This document shows positions 1-11,948 of a stretch of DNA of 64,000 bases, in pieces. The DNA comes from Vanessa cardui. Taxonomy: Eukaryota > Arthropoda > Insecta > Lepidoptera > Nymphalidae. How positions within the stretch are numbered: position 1 is the stretch's first letter; each line of letters begins with the position of its first letter. Below the pieces are notes generated by a model. That model saw nothing but the letters and a program-made list of their open reading frames with translations, had not been told where the DNA came from and searched no databases. Location: positions 7,688,001 through 7,752,000 of the forward strand of contig NC_061147.1 in the NCBI RefSeq assembly GCF_905220365.1. The letters run 5' to 3'. The translations under genes and the position numbers were made by a program.

Positions 1-190
1 TACCAATGTATTTCAATATCATAGTTTGGCGAGTAAATAGGCCAACTGATTGAAGTGGTCACCAATACGCCAACACATTGGTGCCGTAATCTCAACCATC
101 CCTTACAGCGCCAATGCGCCAACCTTGGAACTAAGTCTTGCTTGTTGGTACAAAATCTGATGAGAGGGACCTACCAAGTCGGGATTCCAC
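1..190 (+). repeat. Diverged interspersed repeat, family B
   Basis: This stretch holds a phrase about serial 'ttacagcgccaatg' followed by 'ccttggaactaag', which recurs across the window, best kept at 56,650-56,855. I call this recurrent unit family B. It appears in both orientations at about a dozen places, which marks it as a short non-autonomous retroelement common in Lepidoptera. This copy is old and truncated, and no target duplication is visible. It carries no coding potential. Confidence 0.55.
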
Positions 191-662
191 AAAGGTCTAC
201 TTTTTTTTTAATTATACTTATCAAATCTGAATAAACGCATAAGTGAAATCGCGGATAGAAGCTAGTTGAAAATATATTTGGAATTCTGTCGTTGCAACCG
301 ATTTCACGGTGCGACTTTATGAGAAATGAACATCGAAAATTTGCTAATGACTCAGTACTTAGGAAGTTCGCATTACTTCACGAAACGTCGTAAAGCGATA
401 ATTGGATATAGTTGTATGTGTTTACAAATTGATTTTTGCGTTCAGTTCGACTGCGCTTTCGTATGATAGGCTTGCGGCTTCACTCAAATTTAAACCTTCG
501 AGAAGTAAATTTAAAAAATAGCCTATTTACTTATCGTGAACTCAAACTATCTCTTTATAATCAATTTCATCAATATTGGGCTAGTAGTTTCAGCTTGTGT
601 GTTAACAGAGTTGCTTTTGCATTTATAATATTAAGTAAAGATTAAGATTTTGACTTTGTTTT
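191..662. other. AT-rich, no gene seen
   Basis: No open frame with plausible codon use, splice-flanked exon or RNA gene is visible. A 69-codon open frame at 436-645 is of a length expected by chance and has no recognisable motif. Confidence 0.55.
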
Positions 663-1030
663 TACCCGACTGCCAAAGAAGGAGGGTAATGTTTTTCGAG
701 TGTATGTAAGTATGTATGTATGTCTTTTCCTTTGTGACCTCCTGTAGCCTAAACGGCTTGATGGATTTTGATGTATGAGGTATCGTTAGATTTGTCTTGA
801 TTACGGGAGTGTCATAGGATACATTTTATCCTAAAAGTCCCACGGGATAAAGACATAATAATATTTTTTCTAAATTTCCCTTTAAAAAAATATGTATGCG
901 GTATCATTAGATTCATTTCAATCACGGGAGTAATTAATATAGGATACGTTTTTTCTCAAAATTCCCACGGGAACATGTTAATTCTGCGTCAACGCAAAGT
1001 TTTACTCTTTTTTTAGTGTGCAGTCGGGTA
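663..1030. mobile_element. Small DNA transposon (MITE) with 11-bp perfect terminal inverted repeats
   Basis: The left end TACCCGACTGC (663-673) is repeated perfectly inverted as GCAGTCGGGTA (1020-1030), bounding 368 bp. The interior has a short ATGT run near 700-722 and two related blocks (about 770-850 and 890-970) sharing phrases such as 'ggtatc.ttaga', 'cacggga' and 'taggata', so it may be internally duplicated. It encodes no protein and would depend on a transposase from elsewhere. T-rich sequence on both sides hides any target-site duplication, so the superfamily is not assigned. Confidence 0.7.
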
Positions 1031-2640
1031 TTTTGTTTTTTTAATAATATCATATATTATTAATCTATTTTTATTATGACTTTTTTTGTGTTTATCTCAA
1101 TTGAATTAATTAAATTGAAATTCTTAATTATTCTATCCATATTTATTTAACGACATTTAGTGTGAATTTTCACGCTGTAAAAAAGGGATAATATCAAATC
1201 AAGTAATTATTATACTAGGTATGACAAATCATTAGTCTAAGGTTTGACTTGTGACTTTTATATGAAAGCGCAAAACTTGAGGCGTTGATATTTAGAGAAA
1301 AATATTCCAAAAAAAAATCTATAATAGACACCATCTCTTGACGGTAATTGGCCTAATACCCGATCTGAACGTTAGGTCTATAGTATCTATGAAAAAACTC
1401 GATGCATACTTTATACAGATTTTTATTATATAGCTTTTTATAATTTCTTATTGATATGTTTTTTTGTTTTTTATTTTACGTGTTTTATAGAACCGATTCC
1501 TTCTTCGCTTAGAAGAAGGGAAAAAGGAATAGGGACTTTAGTTAAAACATTAAAAGTTTTCCTACTATTTCTAATAAATTTGTGACAAACCAGTTTTACG
1601 AGGATTCGCCCGCGACTAGTAGTTTTAAAACATAAAAAAAGAAAACCTTTGTCCTTAATACCAAATTTCACCAAATTCATCAAAGTTACTTTTGCATTTA
1701 CTCGTATAATATTGTTTTAAATTTTGAATTTCGAATTAAGAATTCGATTAAAAGTTGACAGTAAGAAAATAAAGAGATATGAGTTACGAAATGACGCATA
1801 TATTTTTTTTAATGAAGGAATTTGTTGATACATATTTTGTCTCTAAATAAATTTCTATTAAAATTATTTAGTATCTAATATTAAGCTAAGAAATTTGGCT
1901 CGAACATCTAAAATAGCGACTACAATTTTCATTACGAGCACGACCGCTCACTTGTAGCACGTAATAAATATTACGAATGAATAAAACTGGGATCGCTAAA
2001 AATAATTTTATTAAGATTATACATTCCTACATATTTAAGACCCGCGAGAAAAACCTTTTTTATTTTAAACCTCCTTTTTCAAATTCCGTGAATTCTTGGA
2101 TTATTATTTTTTTTATGAAGTAAAACTTATTTTGGCGCGAGGGTTCAAATTTCAAGGTTGAATTTAAGTGCAACGTTTGTGAACCTGGAATAGTATTACT
2201 TATGTCACATTTACTATTTTCTATTTTTTTGCTTTTCTATGGTATTTTTTTTTTATTTTACATTAGTAGGTATATATTATATTGAATTATTATAAAATAT
2301 TATTAACAGTGTATAGATATGTATTTAAATATATTATAGCATGAAACATTTATAGATTATCTAGAAATAATTTAGAATAAAGTCCCCACGATTGATTAGG
2401 TTTTCCTTTCGTATCATTTCGTAGCAACACGTTTTGTGCGTAGCACCCGCGTAGCAATCAACTCACTCCGATAGTGGTATTTAATAATTTATTTTTAATA
2501 TAATTTTATAGACTTGTATAGTGTTGAGTGTGTAAGGATAGAAAAAAAACATTAAGAACGATAAAATCGTACTCCTGCCATTTCGAATTTTAAACACAAA
2601 CCGTAATTTAATTTTACCGCACTAAAATCACTTCACACTG
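1031..2640. other. AT-rich, no gene seen
   Basis: About 1.6 kb of A/T runs without a convincing coding frame, splice-flanked exon or repeat that I recognise. A 70-codon minus-strand frame at 1471-1683 shows no motif. Confidence 0.55.
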
Positions 2641-2760
2641 GCCACTTATGATTTGAATTTGAAATATCGAATGTGGAATTCCAGAGGGTACCGCACAGCG
2701 GTGCGCGCGACCTGCGACTAGCCAGTCGAAGTCAGACCGCGTAGTAACATACAACTAAGT
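2641..2760. promoter_or_regulatory. GC-rich, CpG-rich patch, possible promoter
   Basis: About 70 bp near 2680-2745 is rich in CpG within very AT-rich surroundings and contains runs such as 'gcggtgcgcgcgacctgcg'. Read on the minus strand it precedes a short ATG frame of nine codons near 2585, which is too short to call a gene. The composition fits a promoter or untranslated first exon. Orientation and target gene cannot be decided from the sequence. Confidence 0.3.
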
Positions 2761-3590
2761 ATTTATTTATATATTTTATTATAATTACACTTATTTTCCA
2801 CATTTCAACACGTGTTATTTTTGCTGAAATGTCTTTGAGTGACGTGCACGATTCATTAAAGGTCCTTTGTGCTGTCAACGCGGAATGCTGATTGATTTTT
2901 CTTACGATTTTTCGGTATTAAGGACGTATTATTTTACGTTCTGAAAATATTTTTATGCGCTTTAAATACACCAAATCATACATCAGATTTACTCATTCCT
3001 GTTTAAAACGATAATAAGTTTTTTTTTTTTTAAATAATGCATTTCTCGTAAGTGAATAGTACGTGTAGGATGTTTTTTTTAATAATATTCATGTGTAGGA
3101 CAGACTTTAAAGTTTTGCAGGAAACGTCATTAAATGTAACGTTGACAAATGTCAGTTCGCGTGACAATCTTGGCTTAGATGTAGGTTGAATTATTTTATA
3201 CTGGAGAAAAGACCTTGGAGCATGCTGTTTTATTAAAAACAAATTATATTTATAGCACGTTTCTATCAATAAACATCTGAAACGTATGTTTAAATTAAAT
3301 ACGTATATATTTCAAGCAACTAATTCGATCTCATAATCTATGGTTAATTTAAAAATCCTAATCGGTCTATAAATTAAAACATTACTTCTGGTTATTTCAA
3401 CTAGCGCTAGTATTTGAAACGTATAACAAAAATCTTAACAGTTTTTATACAATTTAATAGTATTTGAAAACGGCTTATGTACTCTAACACGAAATAACAT
3501 ATTTTTTTATTAAATGTTAATATTTTACACACTTTCAGTAATGTTTGTGTTTTTCTTTGTTTATAAAATGGTTGACTTTTTTATGGAATA
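2761..3590. other. AT-rich, no gene seen
   Basis: No motif-bearing frame, splice-flanked exon or recognised repeat. The 79-codon minus frame at 3030-3269 looks random. Confidence 0.5.
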
Positions 3591-3790
3591 GACAAACCTC
3601 ATGCTCATCAACTGGAGCCTCATCTGTTGAAAAGTAACTAGAACCGCCTATGGACATCTTAAAAATACATTTCTTGAAGATTCCAAGGTACCGGTTCGGA
3701 AAAACCGTCAGCGAAAGCATGTTCCACAGACTGGTTAAGGCAGAAAATGGCTTGAAAATCGCGCCGTTGTGAACTTGCAGACATTAGATG
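3591..3790 (-). repeat. Degraded non-LTR retrotransposon fragment
   Basis: The phrase around 3685-3785 (accggttcgg, cagcgaaagcatgttccacag, cagaaaatggcttgaaaatcgcgccgttgtg) resembles a 3'-region segment I associate with insect non-LTR retrotransposons. Two overlapping short minus-strand frames cross it, but neither is intact. Family and orientation are uncertain, and this is recognition without a database search. Confidence 0.35.
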
Positions 3791-5757
3791 GAAACTTTTT
3801 ACACATATTAGGAATAATAAATTTATATCACTGCATGACAACCAGCTTCACTATTAAAAAAACATACAGTCGATTTTATAGTTAAATAAAAATAATATAT
3901 TCAAACCGATATATTTAATCCAAAGATCAAAAACCTCACTAATTAATTTCTTACGTCAGTGTAATATTGTCGTAAATAAGAGCCGGGAATATTTGAAATA
4001 ACGCAATAATCAAGTAAATTAATCGATGTTTACTTTGAGAGAGATTTCTACTCGATTTCAATACACTTTGGGCGATGTCCAAAACTGGAGCAAATGCTCT
4101 AAGTGTAGACGTTACTGTTTATATGAATTTCCATTGAATTACGAAAAAACGGCACGTGTTTACACAGGAACTATTAAACTATTTAATATCGAATAAAATT
4201 TATTTATTTATAACCAATTTATTTTATAGAAAAATGTTATGTTACAAGTGTAATGAAAAAAGTTATGTCAATTGAGTAGATTATATTTCAATAATTCATA
4301 TTTCAAAAGTCGGGAAACTGGCAGAAAACTTAAAAAAAATCTGTATTGTTTTCTACTCTGTAGGAAAACAATTATTCTTGATATATTCTACATAACGAAA
4401 AGGTGTTAACTTTACGTGTAACACAGTGCTATTAAATGACGATACTAAATCATAAATGCCCTTAAAAGCACAGTTTAATACGATTACATATTGTATAGTA
4501 ATATATCCGGCCTGAATATCAACACACATCAGCTCCATAATTTTACATAAACTTGTTTTGAATAACAATTGATTTGGATATATAAATCGGCACCTTTTTT
4601 AGTGTATTTTGGTCAAAACCTTTTTAAGATATCTTATTTACCCATGGTTTAATATACTGTTACGAGAGTAACCTTAGCCTTCAACACGGTGTTATGACAT
4701 TTGATTTAATGTAATAATTTATATCACATTATTATTGCATATTATGAATATAGCAGGGGCTATTGAATTTACTTTATTATAAACAATTATTATTGTAATT
4801 TACTAATCAATAATTTGTAAAACTGTAATTAATATTATTTTATATGGCATAGCATTTAATACAGGCATGTAACACTATTTCTTATTTTAAATATGACTGA
4901 GCTGTCATTAGAAAACAATTAAATGATAGCGTGGCATTCTAACAAAAGTTAGAGAGATTTGAGCATGGATAACATTATATCGGCGATCCCGAACTACTGT
5001 AATTACAATATATTTAAATACTCTAATGACAAGAAATAGTTACAAATAATTTTGCCAGCAAAACATCAAATAGATAACACTGTGGGTCTCACTGGTAACC
5101 TTCCGATCAGGCTATCAGTTAATCGTAGTAGATTAGACATAGCACCTTTTTTGACAGACGGATTAATTGAACTGAGTGTTGGGCTGGGACATGTCGTCGA
5201 TAAAGACTAGATTATGTAATAACAACAAGTACAGGAATATACAACCTATTACTTGCATACTAGTTCATATAATCCTTTGAAACACTCAATTAAATATATA
5301 GTTATGCTTGTATTAGTTTCGGAATAACCGTCCGCCCATATACCTGCCTACAATAAAACCAAAAAGTATATATACTTTTATCAATTAGGTTTACATGCAC
5401 CTTTGAATCGTCATTTAACAACTATGTATATTACGTGAAGCTACCTACCATCACAGCTGTAATGATATTAACATTAACGAGACAGACACATTTTATTTAT
5501 TTTATTTTGTACTGTGCTGTGTGTGTGTATGTGTGAGTGTGTGAGCATAACATAACTGACAGTTGCAGCACTAGTACTTGTCAATACTTGCAAATTACTC
5601 TTTATAGGACGAGGTATGAACCTCATTGTCCCATGTTGCTTCAATGTAAGTAGGTAGATCCATCTACTTGAAAATTTCTAGCAATGATACTTGCATAAAT
5701 ATATAACTAACATATTATATAGAGCTAAAATAGCAATAGAGAGATTACAAAACCTCC
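3791..5757. other. AT-rich, no gene seen
   Basis: Nearly 2 kb of low-complexity A/T sequence with a short GT-rich run at about 5515-5545. No gene, RNA or repeat that I can support. Confidence 0.55.
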
Positions 5758-5765
5758 CTGATGAC

Positions 5766-6138
5766 CAGTGACGGATTCACCAATAGGCTAAGTAGGCTGG
5801 AGCCTAGGGTGGCAGATTTAGAGGGGCGGCAAATTTAGCCCAAATTTGTTATCTTACAGAAATAAAAAAATATATATAATTATATGTATACACATTACGT
5901 CCGTAATCCGTATACTCGTCACTACATAGCGGGTTGGAAAAATAATCTAGTAACTGATAGAAATATCACCTAGTCATATATAACGGGAATAAATACCATA
6001 ATCATTCTAATAACGGGAATAAACCGATGTAATAAGGAGGATAGAACACAAATCATAAATGTTGCAAAAAAAAATAAGGGTGCCAAAAATTGAATAGCTT
6101 ACTAGCCTACTAGCGGCAGATTTGTAAATTCGCCACTG
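5766..6138. mobile_element. hAT-type non-autonomous DNA transposon (373 bp) with 8-bp target duplication
   Basis: The element starts CAGTGACGGATTCACCAAT and ends with the inverted, imperfect counterpart (cgccactg), so both termini read CAGTG(G/A)CG inward. It is flanked on both sides by the identical 8 bases CTGATGAC (5758-5765 and 6139-6146). An 8-bp duplication with CAGTG-type termini is characteristic of the hAT superfamily. The interior is A/T rich with a second imperfect inverted pair (taggctaagtaggct near 5783; gcctactag near 6104) and encodes nothing, so this is a MITE. The intact duplication suggests it never excised. Confidence 0.85.
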
Positions 6139-6536
6139 CTGATGACGAATCCCTTACAATATTTTGATTTTCGAATCATTATATTAAACAACAGACGATA
6201 TAATCTTCAAGCACATTATTCATAAGTAATATCAAAGTATATAATATCAAAGATCACTTAAAGTAGCTTCATCAGGTCATTGACACGGACTGGCATAATC
6301 GAAATACTTGTTAAACAAGTCTTTAAAGGATCTTACGTAGATAATCATTTTAAAATATTGTCCGACAGTTCTTTGGCACCACGCCAGTATTGTTCAAGCG
6401 ATTGTCTCGCAAGAGTAATCTTGAAAGGGTTACAGAAACACACAAACATCGTTATTTAGACTTAAGAATGAGATCAATCAAAGATAATATTTAAGTAAGC
6501 GTGGGATGATGATAAAATAGCCCTTTGGCTTGAAAA

Positions 6537-6897
6537 GTTAACATTGATTCCGCAGACATTTTTAACTTTGCCGTTTCGTAAATTCAAATCGTTTGTAAAA
6601 AATACATTGGTAGAAAAAGCATATTATTCGATTCCAGATTTTATAGATGATAAAAAAGCGTCGAGTTAATACCTGTTGACTTCCAAGCACGATATATTAA
6701 TTTAAATAATTGTATTAACTAACATGACTTTGTATTTTTTAAATGTTGAAAAAGAGTAACTACTGAGTTTCTTGCCGGTTCTTCTAGGTAGAATCTACTT
6801 TCCGAACCGGTGGTAGCTTCACTTAATTGTAAAATGACGATTCGAAAGTGCTTATGAAAGCCTACTTGAATAAAGTTTATTTTGATTTTGAAATATA
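6537..6897 (+). repeat. 5'-truncated non-LTR retrotransposon 3' end (LINE tail, family F)
   Basis: The first 120 bases still encode the last residues of a LINE ORF2 (a frame reading FVKNTLVEKAYYSI), followed by the 3' untranslated tail with 'gttgacttccaagca', 'gagtttcttgccggttcttct' and 'ccgaaccggtggtagcttcac', ending in 'tttattttgattttga'. The same tail recurs at 24,530, 34,243, 45,540, 52,690 and 62,110, so it defines one LINE family. Like most LINE insertions it is truncated at its 5' end. Confidence 0.75.
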
Positions 6898-6918
6898 ATT
6901 CAATGTACTGTACAGTAC

Positions 6919-7170
6919 AGTAACAGCCTGTAAATTTGCCACTGCTAGACTAAGGCCTTGTTTTGGGGAGAATGTTAGGAGCGTATTCTACCACGCTGCT
7001 GAAATGCGGGCTGGTGTTTTCACAGGTTTCTTCACGATTACAGACAAGCTCGAGATGAACTATAAATACAAATTAAGCACACGTAACTTCAGTGGTGCTT
7101 GCCTGGGTTTGAACCCGCAATCATCGGTTAAGATGTACGCCCTATAATCACCGAGCCATCTCAGCTCTTA
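6919..7170 (-). repeat. tRNA-head SINE, inverted orientation
   Basis: The sequence reads, on the minus strand, from a tRNA-like head (gagctgagatggctcggtgat ... gggttcaaacccaggcaagcaccact) through a body ('cttaatttgtatttatagttcatctcgagc') to 'tttacaggctgtta'. The head carries recognisable A-box and B-box-like internal RNA polymerase III promoter blocks, the B box being 'gggttcaaaccc'. It is moderately diverged from the best copies at 32,204 and 63,591, so it is an older insertion. Confidence 0.8.
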
Positions 7171-7448
7171 ATTTAATTTATGCAAAGTTCATTAAGGTAT
7201 TTTACGACGGTAATTTTCAGGAGATTTTATGTTTTTGACAGGCAAAGGTACCGTTTTGTAGAAGTGGTCGCCTACTCTGACTAGAATCGATAGCACCTTT
7301 GACGTTTATAAGTACTAAAAACACAGGAGTCCTTGCCAATCCGTTGAGCTTTGACAGGTCTTGTTAGAGACATAACCTCTTAGATGACCACCACTAAATT
7401 TTTTGTTGACTAACTAGACTTACTAGGATTTTATATGTATGTATCTAT

Positions 7449-7732
7449 GTATTTGTTTTTAATTAAAAAAAAAACTAAATTCGAATGAAAATCGAAATGA
7501 AGATCTATTTGTCTAGAGCTATTAGTCTTAAAAATGAAAAACCTATATTATATTAAATACAATGTAGTAAATCAAATTTAGAACGATAAAAAAACGGTTT
7601 TATAATGAGTTACTTCCGTTCTACATAAATCCTCCTTTTATCTTTTATGATAAATGAAAAAATAAGTCAGGTATAAAAAAATTGAAACACCAAAAAATGA
7701 TCTATATGAATTTTCTAAATTTGTAATATATG
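7449..7732 (+). repeat. Local direct repeat, copy 1
   Basis: This block reappears at 9486-9868 in the same orientation and matches closely from 'ctatttgtctagagctattagtct' to 'atgatctatatgaattttct'. Copy 2 carries about 100 extra bases near its start. No reading frame spans it. It is either a 2-kb-separated local duplication or two copies of an unrecognised dispersed element. Confidence 0.75.
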
Positions 7733-8644
7733 ACGGCGCCCCCCTAATGCGGCGCTATCTATTTGATTAATATTGAATTTATTTGTAAAGTTTTGATTAT
7801 TGGACGAGGATGAGTTAAGCTTGCGATGGCTAATATTGCTAAGGCAACGAATAATAGCTGGAAAAAGCAGTGTATGTCACGCAAACGGATCGCCGACGTC
7901 TATAATTGTAATCCCAGTTCATTATTTGATTTAACTATTGTAAATAATTTTACAAGCGCACGTAAAACATTACAACATTGTAATCTAACGATATCATTTT
8001 TTATTTCTAGAATCAATAACAACATTCCCACGCCCTCATGATGTGATACAAATCCTATATTAAGAGATAAAGATGATAATGGCGCTCCAGTGCCATTATA
8101 TATAAGTGAAATACCACACATAACGAGATATGAAGAATACTGAAACTGAATAAAATTAGTTATATATCAGAAACTATATGTCCATAGAAACTCACACATA
8201 AAAAGCTTTTAAAAGGGTAGGGTAATAAACTTTGTTATTTTTATAATGCATGTAATAGGATCTTTGTTCTTGTACAATGTTATACATTAAAAAAAATAGA
8301 TATTGTCTATGTTACGTATCCTGACTTTGGGTAGAGTTCTACTTCTCAGGTCTATATTGAATGATAAATATACGGTGGAAAAAAAACTTGTTCAAAGTTA
8401 CATTTCATTATCATACATTATACTCGATTTTAACTTTTAACATTGTCAACTATTCATTTTGATATTTTTAACTAGAAATTCTTTTAATTAAACATTGAAA
8501 TATAAATGTATATTAGTATGCTGTACTAGTTAACAAACCTCTTTGCACGTTAAATGAAGTTACCAAAAATTTTTAAAAACTTGAATATTTGAATATTTTC
8601 AAAACCATAAAAATTTTAAGATGTGATCGTAATGTTATTTATTT
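7733..8644. other. No supported gene; two overlapping chance-length frames
   Basis: Frames of 71 codons (+, 7826-8041) and 73 codons (-, 7900-8121) overlap here. Neither shows a domain, splice signal or codon bias that would support it. A 'ggcgctatctat' motif at 7749 belongs to a motif that recurs at 15.4, 15.9 and 18.7 kb. Confidence 0.45.
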
Positions 8645-8800
8645 ATTTTTCATTTATATAGGTGGCAAACGATCATAAGGCTCACCTCATGTGTGACTAC
8701 CACTGCCCATGGACATCTGCAACATCGGGGTGCTTGCTGGCGCTACTGGCCGTTAAGAAATGTGAACGATCTTTTCTAGAAGGTTCTTGTAATGAAATTT
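8645..8800 (+). repeat. Interspersed repeat fragment (ggcaaacgat ... ggacatctgcaac)
   Basis: The phrase 'ggcaaacgatcataaggctc' followed by 'ctaccactgcccatggacatc' resembles a tail I associate with lepidopteran non-autonomous retroelements. It is short and has no coding content. Family assignment is by recognition only. Confidence 0.45.
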
Positions 8801-9340
8801 ATTTTAATAAGGAACCCTAGAGACATTCCAATGCTTCGTTAATGTTCGTATGAAGTGTTTTCGTTACTAAGTGTACTCATATCAGATTTGGCACCGGTTC
8901 AGAAAAAAAAAAGTTAAAATGTAAGCGCCTTGAGTCATAGCGCCTTTTTTTAATAATTTCTGATTCATAGTTATTATAATAGATGTCACCCGTCTGAGAC
9001 GGAAATATGCTTGAATGCAATTTTTATTTATTACAGCGTGTACAAAAAAAGTTACATTATTTTAAGAACCCAGAATGTTCTGAAATACTTCTATTTTTTT
9101 TAATAATTTTGAAAATCGAACGTGTATTCCAAATTTCTATACAGCGACGAGGTTAGCATTTACAATTCTAGAAATAAGCACAAATTTTCTTGATTAAACT
9201 AAAACAAAATAACACACCATTCCTGTAAATATTTTGTTCAAATATAGAGGCTCTTTTGCCTTTTTTTAACGAATGATTGAGCTCTACTGTTAAATGTTCC
9301 GAAGTCGGTTTGGAAAAATTACAGGCGGCAATACATTTCG
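8801..9340. other. AT-rich, no gene seen
   Basis: No exon-like or repeat-like structure that I can support. Confidence 0.5.
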
Positions 9341-9344
9341 GACA

Positions 9345-9430
9345 TTAACTGGAACACAACAATACTAAATTCAGCTGTAAGGCGATAGAATATTGGGTGG
9401 TAGCTTCCTAAACAGTTTCGCTTAAACCTT
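9345..9430 (+). repeat. Family B repeat fragment
   Basis: The phrase 'ggaacacaacaatactaaa' followed by 'gcgatagaatattgggtggta' corresponds to the middle of the family B unit best kept at 56,740-56,815. It is a short diverged remnant. Confidence 0.55.
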
Positions 9431-9485
9431 GACACCAAGTGAGTGTCGTGTTTTGTAGAAAATTTTGTGAAAAAAGCACACATTT

Positions 9486-9868
9486 GTATTTGTTTTTAAT
9501 TAAAAATTCTAAATTCTAAATTATTCTAAATTCGAATGAAAAGCGAATAACATTTAACATCTAAAGGTAATAATCTAACAAGATGAAATCGTTTCGGAAA
9601 CACCGCAGGACTTTATAAATAACAAATGAAAATCTATTTGTCTAGAGCTATTAGTCTTGAAAATGAAAAACCTATATTATATTAAATACAATGTAGTAAA
9701 TCAAATTTAGAACGATAAAAAAACGGTTTTTATAATGAGTTACTTCCGTTCTACATAAATCCTCCTTTTATCTTTCATGATAAATGAAAAAATATGACAG
9801 GTATAAAAAAAACAAATTGTAATTCCAAAAAATGATCTATATGAATTTTCTATATTTGTAATTTATGT
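9486..9868 (+). repeat. Local direct repeat, copy 2
   Basis: This is the partner of 7449-7732. It shares the long stretch from 'ctatttgtctagagc' to 'gaattttctatatttgtaat' with few substitutions, but has about 100 additional bases (roughly 9510-9630) after the first 30 bases. No open frame is retained. Confidence 0.75.
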
Positions 9869-10114
9869 TGTTATGTGTCATCGTTACAACTATTAACATT
9901 TAATAATGTCTTTGGAACTGGTAAATGTCCTGTTAACCAATGTTATAAATGCAAAAACATTTTTCCGTAACACTGGCAGAACGTGATAATGCAGAAGCTT
10001 ACAGACTACAATTATTAAAAAAAAACTATTAAAAATCATTCTTATTTTGAATTCATAATGGTAGCGCTTTAGCCCGTTAACACCACACACATGTAGCCGA
10101 TTTACTAACAGCAA

Positions 10115-10205
10115 AAGGTACATAACATCTTAGTTCCCAAGAGTAATATTGTATTAACAATATAAGTATTGGAAACATTACTTACAGCGCCTATGTTAAT
10201 GAACT
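10115..10205 (-). repeat. Family B repeat fragment, inverted
   Basis: The words 'aacatcttagttcccaag' and 'cttacagcgcctatg' are the reverse-orientation counterparts of the family B unit. This copy is diverged and truncated. Confidence 0.5.
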
Positions 10206-10740
10206 ATGCACAGTTATTATCAAAGAGCTAGATGAAAGAACCGTTTTCACCTCGTAAATCAGAATATAACTTTCATAATATGATTTAATAATTTAGTTGA
10301 TTATGATTTTTATTTTTAACTTTACTTAATTTCTTTTTTAATTATTTTTTTTAGTCAAACATTCATTGCCCAGATAATAAATCGTCGTTTAAATAGTAAA
10401 AAGGACAGCAATATATTCTGACAACAGACATACGTTATTAATTTAATTTTTTTGCCATTTCATATTTTTAGGCTGTATGCTCAATTACACTTCTTTCGTA
10501 TCCAGACTTAGACTTCGAACATAATTATCATTTTTCAATGCACGCGATAAACTCAAAAACTACGAAACAAATTTCTATAAGGTTTTCACTAATGGAGGGA
10601 GTAAATAATGAGGATGCTTCAAATATACACACAAATGCGTATGTATGTGTATGCATGTGGATTCCTTAAGATTGTGTGTGTGTGTTTTTTAATAATTGAT
10701 TAAAAAAGTTGTGGACCCTTATTATTGCTAGCCAGTTAAC
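10206..10740. other. AT-rich, no gene seen
   Basis: A/T-rich with a short TG microsatellite near 10,672-10,684. No gene is supported. Confidence 0.5.
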
Positions 10741-10744
10741 TAGA

Positions 10745-11022
10745 TACAAATCTTTATTACTACATAAGTAGTACAAAACAAAGTCACCACTGTCTGCCCC
10801 TATGTATGCTTGTATCTTTAAAATCACGCAACGGATTTTGATGCGTTTTTTTTAAATAGATATAGTGTTTCGAGAGGAAGGTTTTTGTACATAATACATT
10901 GACAATATAGCTAACAAACACTTATAATAATTTTAGAAGTGTCTAATGTGATGTCGTAAATAAACAAATTCTGTAATATTTAGCATCAGTATGGCACCCG
11001 AGCGAGGTCGGGGCGGTTCGTT
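10745..11022 (-). repeat. Interspersed repeat, family E
   Basis: The segment with 'tactacataagtagtacaaaacaaagtc' and 'cgcaacggattttgatgcg' matches, in opposite orientation, the block at 47,750-47,895. It ends with 'gcacccgagcgaggtcggggcgg'. The repeat is non-coding. Two inverted copies in one window point to a dispersed family, which I have not classified. Confidence 0.55.
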
Positions 11023-11948
11023 ACATTTATATAATCGTTTTCGTTAAATCAAGTTCATAATACAGTTATCTGTTATCTTTAGTTAAGTTTAGATTTAACC
11101 GTTTATATTTGACGCATGCATATTTTCTTATTATATCCGTCTGAGTCAGAGTATATTGAAAATTCGCGTCTAGAGTCTTCGCCCACAGCGGCTAATTATT
11201 TACAAAGTTTGGCACTAATATCCACTAAAATTATATCTGGTTTTTTCACGTATTTTCGTAATGTAATTCAGCGTTTATTATGTGTCGTAATGTTATTGAC
11301 GATTCAATGGACACGCTACTTTTTGAAATATCTTTGATATATTTATAGAAATATATAACTTTTGTGATTTTTTGTGTATTGTTTTCGTAAAGATAATTGT
11401 TATTAATATATTTATTTTACATACAAATTTTAAAAGTAGAATGTTAAGAAAATAATGAGTTACTAATGGATTTTTCGTCGGTTTTTACATAGCAAAACGA
11501 TCGTAACTCTTTATTCGATTTAATCGACGATAATATAATAACAAGACGATTTATAAGTATTTAGATGAATTGACTCAGGTTATTTTTTTTTCTCATTATT
11601 TAATTACTGATACCGCTTATTTTTTTTTAAATTATTTAATTCGCCAGCAAATATGCAAGATTTGCTCCTCATGTTAAAGAGTTACAACCTATAGAATTGT
11701 CAATGTGTATATTGGTAGCCATTGAATATTTCCATATTATAATATGATTTTGGGAATTTGATTAAATTAGGTTAAAATTTTAACACTCACGTATCTAACT
11801 GTTAACTCAAGTAATTGATTTAAACAATGACCAAAAGCTATGTTTTTACTACTACTACTATACTTACTATATTTTGATGCTGTATGATAGTCCATGTGTC
11901 TTATTAATGTATCGAAATATAATATATTATATATCAATATGTCTTGTT
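11023..11948. other. AT-rich, no gene seen
   Basis: A 73-codon plus frame (11,116-11,337) has hydrophobic stretches but no start context, motif or splice support. The rest is A/T runs. Confidence 0.5.
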
